Source: an uncultured Spirochaetota bacterium
Lineage (GTDB): Bacteria; Spirochaetota; UBA4802; UBA5550
Reading direction: 5' to 3'
Length of the DNA stretch: 64,000 nucleotides
Assembly (NCBI GenBank): GCA_937872225.1
Contig: CALMRZ010000016.1
Location: 124,001 to 188,000, forward strand
This document shows, piece by piece, positions 46,813 through 55,210 of this stretch. The position numbers and the translations under genes are program-made. A model generated the notes under the pieces. The model searched no databases and had not been told where the DNA came from. It saw only the letters and a program-made list of their open reading frames with translations. How positions within the stretch are numbered: position 1 is the first letter of the stretch; the number at the start of each line of letters is the position of its first letter.

Positions 46813-47241
46813 ATGCCAGTCACCCAGGTTTCCATAGCCGTTGAGAATAATCCCGGCAGCCTTTACAAGGCGACATCGCTCCTTGAGAAGGAGCAGATAA
46901 ACATCAAGGCCATCATGGCTTCTTCGGGGCTGAACCCGGTGCAGGTGCACATGATCGTCGACGATCCGGAACGGGCGGTGAAGGTCCTTGAGATGAACAA
47001 GTTCACGGTCTCCACCAGGGAGGTCGTGGCGGTCGCGGCGCCGGACCACCCGGGGGGCCTCAATGCAATATTGCGCCCCCTCATCGAGGCTAAAGTCAAT
47101 ATCGACTGCATGTATCCCTTCATTTACCTCAAGGGGGACGAGGCCATCATCATCCTGGAAGTCGACAAGATCAAGGAAGCCAAGGCGGTGCTAAAGAAGC
47201 ACTGGGTGAAGACCTATGACAGGGAAATTTTCAAGTCATAG
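46813..47241 (+). CDS. Tandem ACT-domain protein
   Basis: 142 residues with two ACT domains (about 3-68: QVSIAVENNPGSLYKATSLLEKEQINIKAIM; about 72-135: VVAVAAPDHPGGLNAILRPLIEAKVNIDCMY). ACT pairs bind amino acids as small regulatory modules. Such stand-alone proteins commonly accompany 2-oxoacid oxidoreductase or CoA-ligase operons in anaerobes, so an amino-acid-sensing role over branched-chain 2-oxoacid oxidation is likely but inferred. AGAGGT precedes the ATG. Confidence 0.85.
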   Translation: MPVTQVSIAVENNPGSLYKATSLLEKEQINIKAIMASSGLNPVQVHMIVDDPERAVKVLEMNKFTVSTREVVAVAAPDHPGGLNAILRPLIEAKVNIDCMYPFIYLKGDEAIIILEVDKIKEAKAVLKKHWVKTYDREIFKS

Positions 47242-47288
47242 GGCCTTGAGTATCTTTCTTCAATTTAAATTCACATCACCGCCGTTAG

Positions 47289-47508
47289 TTATCGGTTCTT
47301 TCCCGTACTTCACTTGCTCTGACACCCATTCCTTTCCTCTGTTTGCTCTGACCCTTAAGATGGGCCGGGAATTCCGATAATTATCGGTTATCTTTTGACT
47401 TTTTTGGCTTTGTTGCTCTGACCCCTTCTTTAATTGTGTAGTATATTACAATTCACAGATACTTATCGGTCCTCCCTGCCGTTTATGATGTTTGCTCTGA
47501 CCCCATTC
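47289..47508. repeat. Cluster of four TTGCTCTGACCC repeats with TTATCGGT boxes
   Basis: TTGCTCTGACACCC at 47314, TTTGCTCTGACCC at 47342, TTGCTCTGACCCC at 47413 and TTTGCTCTGACCCC at 47491, all in the same orientation. TTATCGGT occurs at about 47289, 47381 and 47463, the middle copy being half of a perfect palindrome CCGATAATTATCGG (47374-47387). The 376-base gap 47242-47617 contains no gene. The complement GGGGTCAGAGCAA is a motif I recall around REP-like elements linked to Y1 transposases; none is present here. Confidence 0.6.
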
Positions 47509-47617
47509 ACACAACCGTTTTAATGATTGAGTTTTTGTATACAATATGCGAGTATGACCGGATAAATGTACTTCTTAACAAACAGTCCCCAATAAAATAA
47601 CTATTAAGGAGGCCTCA

Positions 47618-48007
47618 ATGACATCTCGCATACTTTCCGGTTTTATGGTATTTGCCCTGGCCCTGACCCTTGTCGCCGGCATCGGCTGCAAAGGCGGAAT
47701 GGATAAGAAAATCATCGGGACGTGGTCCTATGACCACACGGAGTCGAAGATGTTTTCCGACAGGGCCATAACAATGAAGGTTTTCAACGAATGGACCATC
47801 ACCTTCAAGGCCGACGGCACGTATGAAGAAAGAGCGGTCATGGACGCGGCAAAGGCCCCGGATGTCGCCAGCGGCACCTACACGTTCAAGGACAACAAGA
47901 TAATCCGGAGCAAGAACCCGATGCCGCTGGAAATCATCAGGGTCACGGGGGACGAGCTCGTGTTCTCCAGCGTGAAAAATGTGAACCAGTTTTTTAAAAA
48001 GAAGTAG
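47618..48007 (+). CDS. Small lipoprotein, lipocalin-like
   Basis: 129 residues. The signal peptide ends in AGIGCKGG (lipobox-like, Cys24). The mature part KKIIGTWSYDHTES..., EWTITFKADGTYEER, SGTYTFKDNKIIRSK and LEIIRVTGDELVFSS resembles the short beta-barrel lipoproteins (lipocalin-like) common in bacteria, whose ligand is unknown. AAGGAGG gives a good ribosome site. It stands alone. Confidence 0.75.
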   Translation: MTSRILSGFMVFALALTLVAGIGCKGGMDKKIIGTWSYDHTESKMFSDRAITMKVFNEWTITFKADGTYEERAVMDAAKAPDVASGTYTFKDNKIIRSKNPMPLEIIRVTGDELVFSSVKNVNQFFKKK

Positions 48008-48080
48008 CGTCCGGAAGCCTGCTGACTATCGTGTGCCTGAAGTTTCGGGCACACGAAACCAATCGTTCAGGATCAAACCC

Positions 48081-48848
48081 ATGTACACCCTCGGCATCGA
48101 TATCGGCTCAATCACCACCAAGGCGGCTGTCATGAAGGACGGCGCTTTCGTGGGCGCCCACGTCGGCTTCACCGGCTACAACGTGGGCAAGGCATGGCGC
48201 CACGTCACGGACGAGCTCCTCTCCGCCCTGGCCCTGGACTTCTCGGCCATGGAGAAGATCGTGTCCACCGGCTACGGCAGGAACGGCGTCGAAGCCGCGC
48301 ACAAATCGGTCACGGAGATCACCTGCCACGCGGCAGGGGTCCATTACAGCGCGCCCCATATCCGCTCCATAATCGACATCGGCGGGCAGGACTCGAAGTC
48401 GATCGTCCTTGACGAAAACGGCAGGGTGAAGGATTTCGTGATGAACGACAAGTGCGCCGCCGGCACCGGCCGCTTCCTCGAGGTGATGGCGCGGGCCCTC
48501 CAGGTCGACCTGGAGGACTTCGGCGAGATATCGCTCCAGGCGGTCAGGCCGGGCAAGATATCCAGCCTCTGCACGGTCTTCGCCGAATCCGAGGTCATAT
48601 CCCTCATCTCCAAGGGAGAGGGGCGGGAGAACATCATCGCCGGGATACACGAGTCGATCGCCACGCGCATATCCGCCATGGCCACCCGCGTGGGCGTGAA
48701 GCCGCCCCTGATGATGACCGGCGGCGTGGCAAAGAACATCGGCGTGGTGAAGGCACTCGAGGACAAGCTCGGCATGAAGATCGAGGTGTCGCCGTCGGCC
48801 CAGGTGATGGGGGCCATCGGCGCTGCCGCCATAGCGGCCACCCTGTAA
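48081..48848 (+). CDS. 2-hydroxyacyl-CoA dehydratase activase (HgdC/BcrD family)
   Basis: 255 residues from ATG 48081 (MYTLGIDIGSITTK), the usual start of the family. ASKHA ATPase fold with phosphate loops (GIDIGSITTKAAV; DIGGQDSKSIVL; MTGGVAKNIGV). Cys125 (NDKCAAGTG) and Cys164 (SSLCTVFAESEV) correspond to the two Cys per subunit that hold the [4Fe-4S] cluster bridging the dimer. It uses ATP to inject a low-potential electron into a dehydratase or benzoyl-CoA-reductase-type partner. No such partner is in the window, so it is an orphan here; a flavodoxin gene follows. Confidence 0.9.
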   Translation: MYTLGIDIGSITTKAAVMKDGAFVGAHVGFTGYNVGKAWRHVTDELLSALALDFSAMEKIVSTGYGRNGVEAAHKSVTEITCHAAGVHYSAPHIRSIIDIGGQDSKSIVLDENGRVKDFVMNDKCAAGTGRFLEVMARALQVDLEDFGEISLQAVRPGKISSLCTVFAESEVISLISKGEGRENIIAGIHESIATRISAMATRVGVKPPLMMTGGVAKNIGVVKALEDKLGMKIEVSPSAQVMGAIGAAAIAATL

Positions 48849-48878
48849 GGCCGTTCAAGCTGGATTGGGAAAAAGGCC

Positions 48879-49367
48879 ATGGGCACTCTTATCGTCTACA
48901 TGTCAAAGCACGGCTGCGCCGAAAAGGCCGCCCGCATCATCTCCGAAAGTCTTGCCGACGGCGATGTGACCGCCGTTGACCTGAAATCCAGAGCGGACAT
49001 TGACCTTTCCCGGTACGACACGGTCATTATCGGCGGTTCCATCTACCTCGGCTCAATCCAGAAGGGCCTCCGTAAATTCTGCGAAAAAAACCTCCCGGAA
49101 CTGCTGACGAAGCGGATCGGCCTCTTCATCTGCTGCATGAACCAGGATGAGGCGGCGCGGAAACACTATGAGGCGGTCTTCGATGAGGCGCTTCGGACCC
49201 ATGCCGCGGCCGCGGGCATCTTCGGCGGCGAGCTCGACTTCGACCAGCTGAGCCTTCTCGAGAAAAGCGTTCTCAGCCAGGCGGTGAACATCACCGAGAG
49301 CGTGTCGCGCTTCGACAAGTCGGCGGTGCGTAAGTTCGCGGCGAAGTTAACTCGAGCTTTGGGGTGA
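48879..49367 (+). CDS. Flavodoxin-domain protein (HemG-like)
   Basis: 162 residues. N-terminal FMN phosphate loop variant VYMSKHGCAEKAARII, then DTVIIGGSIYLGSIQKGLRKFC and the Cys pair GLFICCMNQDEAARKHYEAVF, typical of the flavodoxin-like family that includes HemG-type protoporphyrinogen oxidase. The function may be electron transfer, perhaps to the activase encoded 30 bases upstream, or protoporphyrinogen oxidation. There is no heme-synthesis gene nearby. Confidence 0.83.
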   Translation: MGTLIVYMSKHGCAEKAARIISESLADGDVTAVDLKSRADIDLSRYDTVIIGGSIYLGSIQKGLRKFCEKNLPELLTKRIGLFICCMNQDEAARKHYEAVFDEALRTHAAAAGIFGGELDFDQLSLLEKSVLSQAVNITESVSRFDKSAVRKFAAKLTRALG

Positions 49368-49475
49368 TTCTCCAATTATTTTATAATTTCGTAATCCCGC
49401 CAAAATTTTTATCTCTTGGATATCCCCGCTCGTATACATAATGAATGAAATAAACCGAATTTTCGGGTGATGTTA

Positions 49476-49972
49476 ATGAAAGAGATGATGGAATCAGATG
49501 CTATTTTGCGTAAAATCCATGTAATTCGTGATCAGAAGGTCATGTTAGATCGTGACCTGGCGGTTCTGTACGAAGTTGAAACAAGGGTGCTGAACCAGGC
49601 GGTCGGCAGAAATATCACCCGGTTTCCCGCCGATTTCATGTTTCAGTTTGACGATACGGAGTTCAAGAAATTGATATCACAAATTGTGATATCAAACCGC
49701 GGAGGTACCCGGAAGCGTCCGTATGCCTTTACCGACAGGGCGTGGCCATGCTTTCAAGTGTTCTTAAAAGCGAGCGCGCTATCCAGGTGAACATTCAGAT
49801 TATGCGGGCTTTCACAAGGCTCCGGCAAATGATATCCTCCCATGAGGATCTGCGTAAGAAAATCGAGGCCATGGAAGAAAAATATGACGGGCAATTCAGG
49901 GTCGTTTTTGAAGCTATAAAGGAACTGCTCGATATAAAATCGAAACCGGGGGAAAAGATTGGTTTTAAATAG
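49476..49972 (+). pseudogene. Frameshifted ORF6N (KilA-N-like) domain gene
   Basis: The first part (MKEMMESDAILRKIHVIRDQKVMLDRDLAVLYEVETRVLNQAVGRN...) is an ORF6N DNA-binding domain of the phage/mobile-element type. The frame breaks after PYAFTD near 49735. The next frame resumes with [28 protein letters not shown], the normal continuation. Restoring one base at about 49733-49736 recovers the conserved [13 protein letters not shown]. Intact members are about 165-200 residues. The AT-rich composition fits mobile origin; it lies next to a palindromic repeat. Confidence 0.75.
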
Positions 49973-49997
49973 GACCACGGTTTCGATTCCCACGCCA

Positions 49998-50034
49998 CCC
50001 CTCTCCATTTCATGGAGAGGGGCCAGGGGTGAGG
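49998..50034. repeat. Palindromic repeat, copy A
   Basis: An 11-bp perfect stem (CCCCTCTCCAT at 49998-50008, complement at 50012-50022, loop TTC) followed by CCAGGGGTGAGG. An identical stem with loop TTT and the same flank occurs at 53633-53669. Confidence 0.7.
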
Positions 50035-50068
50035 AGGGATAGGAGAGAGGACGGCGTGGGTTGCGCCT

Positions 50069-51640
50069 TTACTCCGGATACCCGGTAATATCCCTGATTC
50101 TCTTAAAGAGCGGCTCCAGGCGCGGGTATATATCCAGGTATACCTTCGTATAGAGGTCGTCATAGAGCCGGTGGTTGGCCGCGATCGGCTCGAACACTTC
50201 CTTAACCCTGGTCATGGCCTTCACCGCGGACGGAAAGTCCGGATAGAGTCCCAGGCCCACGGCAGCGTCGATGGCCGCTCCCAGGGCCGAGGTCTCGTAG
50301 GTGTGGGGGCGCTCAGCCGGAAGGCCGAATACGTCCGCCGTGATCCGCATCGCCATGTCGCTCTGCGATCCCCCGCCTGACACCCGGAGCTGCGTGACCG
50401 GGACCCCGGTTTTGCGTTGGGTGTACTCCGCCCCCTCGCGCAGGGCGTATATCAGACCCTCGAGGATCGCCCGGTACAGGTAGGCCCTGTTATGCACGTC
50501 GCCGAACCCGATGATCGATCCCTTGGCGTAATGCTCGGTGTTGATGCCGGGCGACCAGTAGGGCTGCAGCATGAGCCCCATTGAGCCCGGGGGGGTGTTC
50601 CGGATGAGGGCGTCAAAGAGCTTTTCCGGGACCTGGCGCTTCTTCTTCGCGATCTCGCGCTCGACCAGGCCGAACTCTTCCTTGAACCAGCTCACCATCC
50701 AGAAGCCCCGGAACACCATGTACTCGGTGTAGTAGGAATCAGGCACCGAGAAGGGATAGGGCGGCCTCATGGGAAATATCTCGATGTACTTCTTCGTTGC
50801 GGTGTTGAAGGTCGCGGTGGTGCCGAAGCTCAGACACCCTGTCTCCGGCGTGAGGCAGCCCGCGCCGAGCATCTCGCACCCCTTGTCCGTGCCCGCCGCG
50901 ATCACGGGGAGCCCCTCCGGTATGCCGGTCTCCCCGGAGGCCCGGCGGGTGATCCGTCCCAATACCTCGGCCGGCTTCACCAGGTCCGGGAGCTTTTCCC
51001 TCTCGATGGGGAACAGGAGGCGCTTGACGTCGAACCTGCCGATGTCCCACCGGTATGTCTTGCTGTTGAAGGGAAGGTATCCCACGTTGCACCCGACCGA
51101 GTCCGTGTGCTCTCCCGTAAGCTTGTAGGTGAAGAACCCGGAGAGGAGCAGGTACTTATGGGTCTTTTCCCATATTTCCGGCTGGTTCTGGCGGATCCAG
51201 TTCGCCTCGCAGGTCCCCATAGCCTCCTCGACTGTATGAAGGAGGCCGGCCGCCTTCAGCACAGGCCGCATGGCAGCCGGGAGCATGCGGGACGGGTCGG
51301 CCATCCGCTGGTCAAGCCAGGTGATCGCCGGCCGGAGCGGCTTGCCGTCCGCGCCCAGGTTGATCACCGTCGCCCGCTGGGTGGTCAGCGTAACGCCGGC
51401 CAGCTTCTCCTTCGCCCTGCCAGCGCCGCGCAGGAGCCCGCGGCAGGCCTCGCAGACCGTCTTCCAGTAGTAGTCCGGGTGCTGTTCCGCCCACCCCGGA
51501 TGATCGGAGAAATAGGGCTCTATCGCCTTCTTGACGATGCGGAGAATGTCGCCCTTCGTGTCGATCAGGGCCGCGCGGATCGACTGGGTCCCCGCGTCTA
51601 TTGACAGGATTAATTCGCCGGTTGATTTTTTCGTTTTCAT
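50069..51640 (-). CDS. FGGY-family carbohydrate/polyol kinase
   Basis: 523 residues from ATG 51640, eight bases after AAGGAGAG; the open frame extends 11 codons further without support. N-terminal ATPase domain starts LSIDAGTQSIRAALID; TTQRATVINL, WLDQRM and GTDKGCEMLGAG lie in the middle; the C-terminal nucleotide site includes RVSGGGSQSDMAMRITADVFG and ETSALGAAIDAAVGLG. Glycerol kinases usually begin with IDQGTTSSRA, so this is a different FGGY subgroup with an unknown sugar or polyol substrate. It is the last gene of the GntR-led operon, so its product probably feeds the dehydrogenase or flavoprotein encoded upstream. Confidence 0.88.
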   Translation of the reverse strand: MKTKKSTGELILSIDAGTQSIRAALIDTKGDILRIVKKAIEPYFSDHPGWAEQHPDYYWKTVCEACRGLLRGAGRAKEKLAGVTLTTQRATVINLGADGKPLRPAITWLDQRMADPSRMLPAAMRPVLKAAGLLHTVEEAMGTCEANWIRQNQPEIWEKTHKYLLLSGFFTYKLTGEHTDSVGCNVGYLPFNSKTYRWDIGRFDVKRLLFPIEREKLPDLVKPAEVLGRITRRASGETGIPEGLPVIAAGTDKGCEMLGAGCLTPETGCLSFGTTATFNTATKKYIEIFPMRPPYPFSVPDSYYTEYMVFRGFWMVSWFKEEFGLVEREIAKKKRQVPEKLFDALIRNTPPGSMGLMLQPYWSPGINTEHYAKGSIIGFGDVHNRAYLYRAILEGLIYALREGAEYTQRKTGVPVTQLRVSGGGSQSDMAMRITADVFGLPAERPHTYETSALGAAIDAAVGLGLYPDFPSAVKAMTRVKEVFEPIAANHRLYDDLYTKVYLDIYPRLEPLFKRIRDITGYPE

Positions 51641-51660
51641 GACGTTCACTCTCCTTTTGT

Positions 51661-51736
51661 TGCCCCCCGACACCCCGGAGGGGGGCTTAATTGGTTTATC
51701 CAGAGAAGTAAGTACCCCTCAGGGGGATTTAGGGGA
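51661..51736. repeat. Two GC-rich palindromes between kinase and oxidase genes
   Basis: CCCCCC-GACACCCCGG-GGGGGG type hairpin (about 51664-51686) and CCCCTCAGGGGG (about 51716-51727), like those before icmF (34333-34345, 34473-34485). Also found in the terminator-like leader at 57775. Confidence 0.5.
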
Positions 51737-51747
51737 TTTCAGTCTAT

Positions 51748-53439
51748 TCAATCCAGGTCCAGTATGCCCCCCGGGTTCATGATCCTGTTCGGGTCAAAAT
51801 GCTTTTTAAGGGCGCGGATAACGGCCATCTGGTTCTTCCCGATATGGGGCTCGAGCCATGGGGCGAGCATGCGGCCCATGCCGTGGTGGTGGCTCGGGGA
51901 GCCGCCGTGCTTCGTGATGGCGTCGATGATCCCGCTCTGGAAGGCGAGGTACGATTTCACGCTGTCCAGCTTCATGATGAAAATGAAATAGAGGTTCGTG
52001 CCCTGGGGATAGAAGTGCGACGCGTGGGTCATGCAGATGGTGCCGGGACGCTTCTTGATGAAGGCGCGCACACCCTGGTGCAGGCGGTGCAGGTTGTCCC
52101 AGGTAACGGCCGACTCGAGGGTATCGACCACGATGCCGTAGTCCATGAGGTCCTCCCGCATGTAGGGCTCCTTGTACCGGGTCTTCTCCCATTTCTTCGT
52201 CGCGTATCCCGTGAGGGACATGGCGCCGTGCTTTTTGAATATCTTCCCTATCATTTTCCTCACGTGCTTTGCGTATCCCTTTTCGCCCTCGGCCGTGCCG
52301 ATGAAGAGGCACCGCTCCATCGGCCTGTAGCCGCGGAGGCGCATGAAGGTGTCAACGGCCGTGCCGTGGATGCCGAAGAGCTTGAGGCCCACCTCGGTCT
52401 CCTCCGGGTCGGATATCCGGTAGACCGCGGGCATGCCGAACTCGCCCTGCATCACCTCGCGGCTCGCCTCGACCGCCGCCTCCCACGTGGGGAACATGTA
52501 GGCGTAGCGCTGGCGGTTCTCCGGCATGTATTTGAATATCCTCATGGTCACTTCCACCAGGATGCCGAAGGCGCCCTCGCTCCCCTTCATGATGTCGTTC
52601 ACCTTCGGGCCGGTCGCCGTGCCCGGGTAGTCGAGGGTCCTGATGTCGCCGACCGGCGTCACGTACTCCCCGCTCAGCGCGATGTGGTAGGCGTCGCCGT
52701 AGTAGGTGGACGCCTGGCCGGAGCCCAAGGTCACGACCCATCCCCCGACCGATGAGAATTCGAAGGACTGGGGAAAGTGCCCGCAGGTATAGTTGTGCTT
52801 GGTCCCGAAGTTTTTGACCGCGTTGTTCAGGGCCTCCTCGTAGGCCGGGCCCATCATGCCCGGCTGGACCAGGGCGGTCTGGTTCGTCTCGTTAATGGAG
52901 AGCAGTTTATTCATGTGCGTCTGCAGCACCAGGGTCACGCCGGGCTTCTTCGGCCTGAGGCCCAGCGTGACCGACGAGCCGCCGCCGTAGGTGTAGACCG
53001 GGATCTTCCTTTTATTGCACCGGGCCACGATGGCGCGCACCTCATCCTTGGAGCGGGGATGGAGCACCACGTCCGTCACGGTGCCGATCTTCCCGCTGCG
53101 GAGCTCGGAGGCCTCTTCCATGGTCTTGCCGCGGCTGAAACGGAGGCGGCTGTACCCGTCGAGGGCGACGTTTTCTTTGCCGACGATGGCCTCGAAGGCC
53201 CTGATATCGGGCTTGCCGATCCGAATCTTCTGGGTGACCGATACCGGTTCCAGGCCCTCGAGCCTCTTCGTCCTGAAGTCGTCGTCGGTCATGCCGAATT
53301 CTTCCTTCATCATCTCGTACCATTCGTCGCTCGGGTGCTTGAATTCGTCCGGCGCCCCCCACTTGAAGATCGACCGGTACGATCCGGCCGGCGCCGCTGT
53401 TTCGGTCCAGTCCGGTATGAATCCTTTATGCCTGGTCAT
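51748..53439 (-). CDS. FAD-binding oxidase of the alkyl-DHAP synthase type
   Basis: 563 residues, close to the length of alkyldihydroxyacetonephosphate synthases. FAD-binding PCMH-type domain (about 120-300) with PVYTYGGGSSVTLG; cap domain; C-terminal SHHHGMGRMLAPWL (about 515-530), matching the His-rich active-site motif of ADPS, and FDPNRIMNPGGIL. In ADPS the enzyme replaces the acyl chain of acyl-DHAP by a fatty alcohol to start ether-lipid synthesis. Many bacterial relatives are oxidases of glycolate/lactate-like compounds, so the reaction is unproven. AAGGAG precedes the ATG. Encoded with a G3P dehydrogenase and FGGY kinase. Confidence 0.85.
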   Translation of the reverse strand: MTRHKGFIPDWTETAAPAGSYRSIFKWGAPDEFKHPSDEWYEMMKEEFGMTDDDFRTKRLEGLEPVSVTQKIRIGKPDIRAFEAIVGKENVALDGYSRLRFSRGKTMEEASELRSGKIGTVTDVVLHPRSKDEVRAIVARCNKRKIPVYTYGGGSSVTLGLRPKKPGVTLVLQTHMNKLLSINETNQTALVQPGMMGPAYEEALNNAVKNFGTKHNYTCGHFPQSFEFSSVGGWVVTLGSGQASTYYGDAYHIALSGEYVTPVGDIRTLDYPGTATGPKVNDIMKGSEGAFGILVEVTMRIFKYMPENRQRYAYMFPTWEAAVEASREVMQGEFGMPAVYRISDPEETEVGLKLFGIHGTAVDTFMRLRGYRPMERCLFIGTAEGEKGYAKHVRKMIGKIFKKHGAMSLTGYATKKWEKTRYKEPYMREDLMDYGIVVDTLESAVTWDNLHRLHQGVRAFIKKRPGTICMTHASHFYPQGTNLYFIFIMKLDSVKSYLAFQSGIIDAITKHGGSPSHHHGMGRMLAPWLEPHIGKNQMAVIRALKKHFDPNRIMNPGGILDLD

Positions 53440-53534
53440 GTGGTTTCTCCTTAATTAATGGAAGTTATTATTTCGCACTGTCTGGTTTCTACAGGCTCAA
53501 TCTATCGCCCGCTGGGGGTACGACGTCACTGCCG

Positions 53535-53669
53535 GCCCCAACCCTCACTCTGCTATTTTGACCTCACCCCGCCTTCGGCGCGCCCTTTCCTTAAAAGGAG
53601 AGGGCTTCCGTATAAGCTTCTTTTCTCAGGCTCCCCTCTCCATTTTATGGAGAGGGGCCGGGGGTGAGG
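53535..53669. repeat. Palindromic repeat cluster, copy B
   Basis: Contains CCCTCAC (53541), CCTCACCCCGCC (about 53562), an imperfect CCCTTTCC/GGAGAGGG hairpin (53583-53604), then the perfect 11-bp stem CCCCTCTCCAT (53633-53643)/53647-53657 with loop TTT and GGGGGTGAGG after it. It fills most of the 270-base gap between the oxidase and DUF362 genes, and may be several nested insertions of the same element. Confidence 0.65.
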
Positions 53670-53709
53670 TTGCTTGCTCCGTCACTCCTCACAATGGCAA
53701 ATTTAAAAA

Positions 53710-55167
53710 CTATCTCAATTTAAACAAATGCGCCGCCGGGTTGACCAGCTTCCCGTGGGTCTTGTTCATGAAGGCCCGCGCAATGCAATAGAGCGATACG
53801 ACGGGATTTACCGGCGCCATCTTCATGGGGTTCACCTTCATGAGGCGGCACATCGATTCCGTCGTGGCCTGGAGGTCGTTGCAAAGGCCGCTCCGGTACA
53901 CCAGCCTCGTTCCCAGGCGCCGGATAAGCGCGTCGCCCAGCTCCTCGATAGCGCAGTGGCCCGCGATAAGGACCGGCCCCTGTATTGAATCTATCTCGCG
54001 CCGGTCGAATCCCTTGCCCATCACCAGGGTCCATCCGCCCCGTCCCCTGAAATCCTTCGACAGCGTCTGAAGAACGGCGAGGGGATTGTTGACGCATCCC
54101 TCGCGGCACGCCATTTCTTTTCCTTTGATGATCCTCACGTCGGAGGGGAATTCCTGGAACAGGTCGAAGGGATATTTCCCGCCGAACTTCTTTAAATCGC
54201 CGATGACGTCGAAGCTCCTCATGTCGCGGTAATCGCCGTGTATGGTGATATCGACCAGTTTCGCCACGCCGTCCCCGAGCTTTCGTTCGACGGCCAGCCT
54301 GAGGTGTGGCACGTCCTTGACGTCATAGCCGAAGACGCGCGCTCCCACGATGTCCGCCGCCACCACGTTGGGGCTCCCGATGAGGAGGCCGAAGGGTTTG
54401 ACGCAGGTGTCCGCCAGGGCCAGGGCGTTGTAGTGGCCGTAGATGCTGCCTTCCACGCCGTCTATCAGGGTGAAGTCCGGCCTGATCCGGGCCAGGACAT
54501 CGGCAAGCTTGCTGTGGAGGTTGTAGTTGTGGTCATAGCCCCGGTCCTCGTGGCGCGGGAAGGCCCACTGGTTCTTGATGCCCAGGGTCACGACGCCCAT
54601 GGAGTGGGTCTTCAGCTTCGGGAGGTTGATGTACAGGACCTCGTTTCTCCGGGCGATGATGTCCGCCACGGTCTTCGATATCCGGTAGGTGTTCCGGTCG
54701 TAGACGACCCGGGATCCCCCGGAACCGGGCTTGTCCGAGAAGGCGACCTCGACGGTTTCCTCCTCGTCGAGATAGACCGGGATGGCGCCGAGCTTTCGGC
54801 ATATCTTCGCATACCCGGTAATCTCGAAGACCAGGCGCGTGATGTTGCACTGGGTCGAGTTTTCAAAGACATAGATGTTCCCCGCGCCGGCTTCCTTCCA
54901 GTAGCGGACAGCCGCCTCCAGGACTTCCGGTCGGGTGAAGGCGTAGGGCTTGGAATCGACGGCGTTCGGCTTGATGTAGACGTCGCCGCCGGGCTTCAGC
55001 ATCTTTTTGCCGCCGTAAAAATCGAAAATTTCCCTCACGCCGGCATCGACCTCCGTGCGAAGGGGTTCCGCCAGCGGCCGGAACTCGGTGAAGGTCTTCT
55101 GGCCGTGGCCGGCCCCGAGCTTCTTTATGTAGGCGCTTTTCAACGGGTCGAAGGATTTCTTTGCCAT
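53710..55167 (-). CDS. DUF362-domain protein
   Basis: 485 residues. The DUF362 core shows in VYIKPNAVDSKPYAFTRPEVLEAAVRYWKEAGA, YVFENSTQCNITRLVFEITGY, VLYINLPKLKTHSMGVVTLGIKNQWAFP and LIDGVEGSIYGHYNALALA. The family is thought to include Fe-S or metal proteins, but this one has no ferredoxin domain; Cys occur in CREGCVNNP (about 345) and near the C-terminus. Biochemical function is unknown. It sits between glpD and the alkyl-DHAP-synthase-like gene in the same operon, which suggests a step in the same pathway. Confidence 0.85.
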   Translation of the reverse strand: MAKKSFDPLKSAYIKKLGAGHGQKTFTEFRPLAEPLRTEVDAGVREIFDFYGGKKMLKPGGDVYIKPNAVDSKPYAFTRPEVLEAAVRYWKEAGAGNIYVFENSTQCNITRLVFEITGYAKICRKLGAIPVYLDEEETVEVAFSDKPGSGGSRVVYDRNTYRISKTVADIIARRNEVLYINLPKLKTHSMGVVTLGIKNQWAFPRHEDRGYDHNYNLHSKLADVLARIRPDFTLIDGVEGSIYGHYNALALADTCVKPFGLLIGSPNVVAADIVGARVFGYDVKDVPHLRLAVERKLGDGVAKLVDITIHGDYRDMRSFDVIGDLKKFGGKYPFDLFQEFPSDVRIIKGKEMACREGCVNNPLAVLQTLSKDFRGRGGWTLVMGKGFDRREIDSIQGPVLIAGHCAIEELGDALIRRLGTRLVYRSGLCNDLQATTESMCRLMKVNPMKMAPVNPVVSLYCIARAFMNKTHGKLVNPAAHLFKLR

Positions 55168-55210
55168 GACAGCCTCCTCGGGGTGATTCCGCTATCGGTC
55201 TGCCCCCGGC

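Noticed and set aside
47289-47508. CRISPR array
   Set aside because: Repeats are only 12-14 bases, irregularly spaced (28-78), with no cas genes; they do not fit repeat-spacer structure.
49981-50000. tRNA T-arm-like sequence GGTTTCGATTCCC
   Set aside because: No acceptor, anticodon or D-arm pairs can be built around it; it lies at the junction of the ORF6N gene end and a palindromic repeat.
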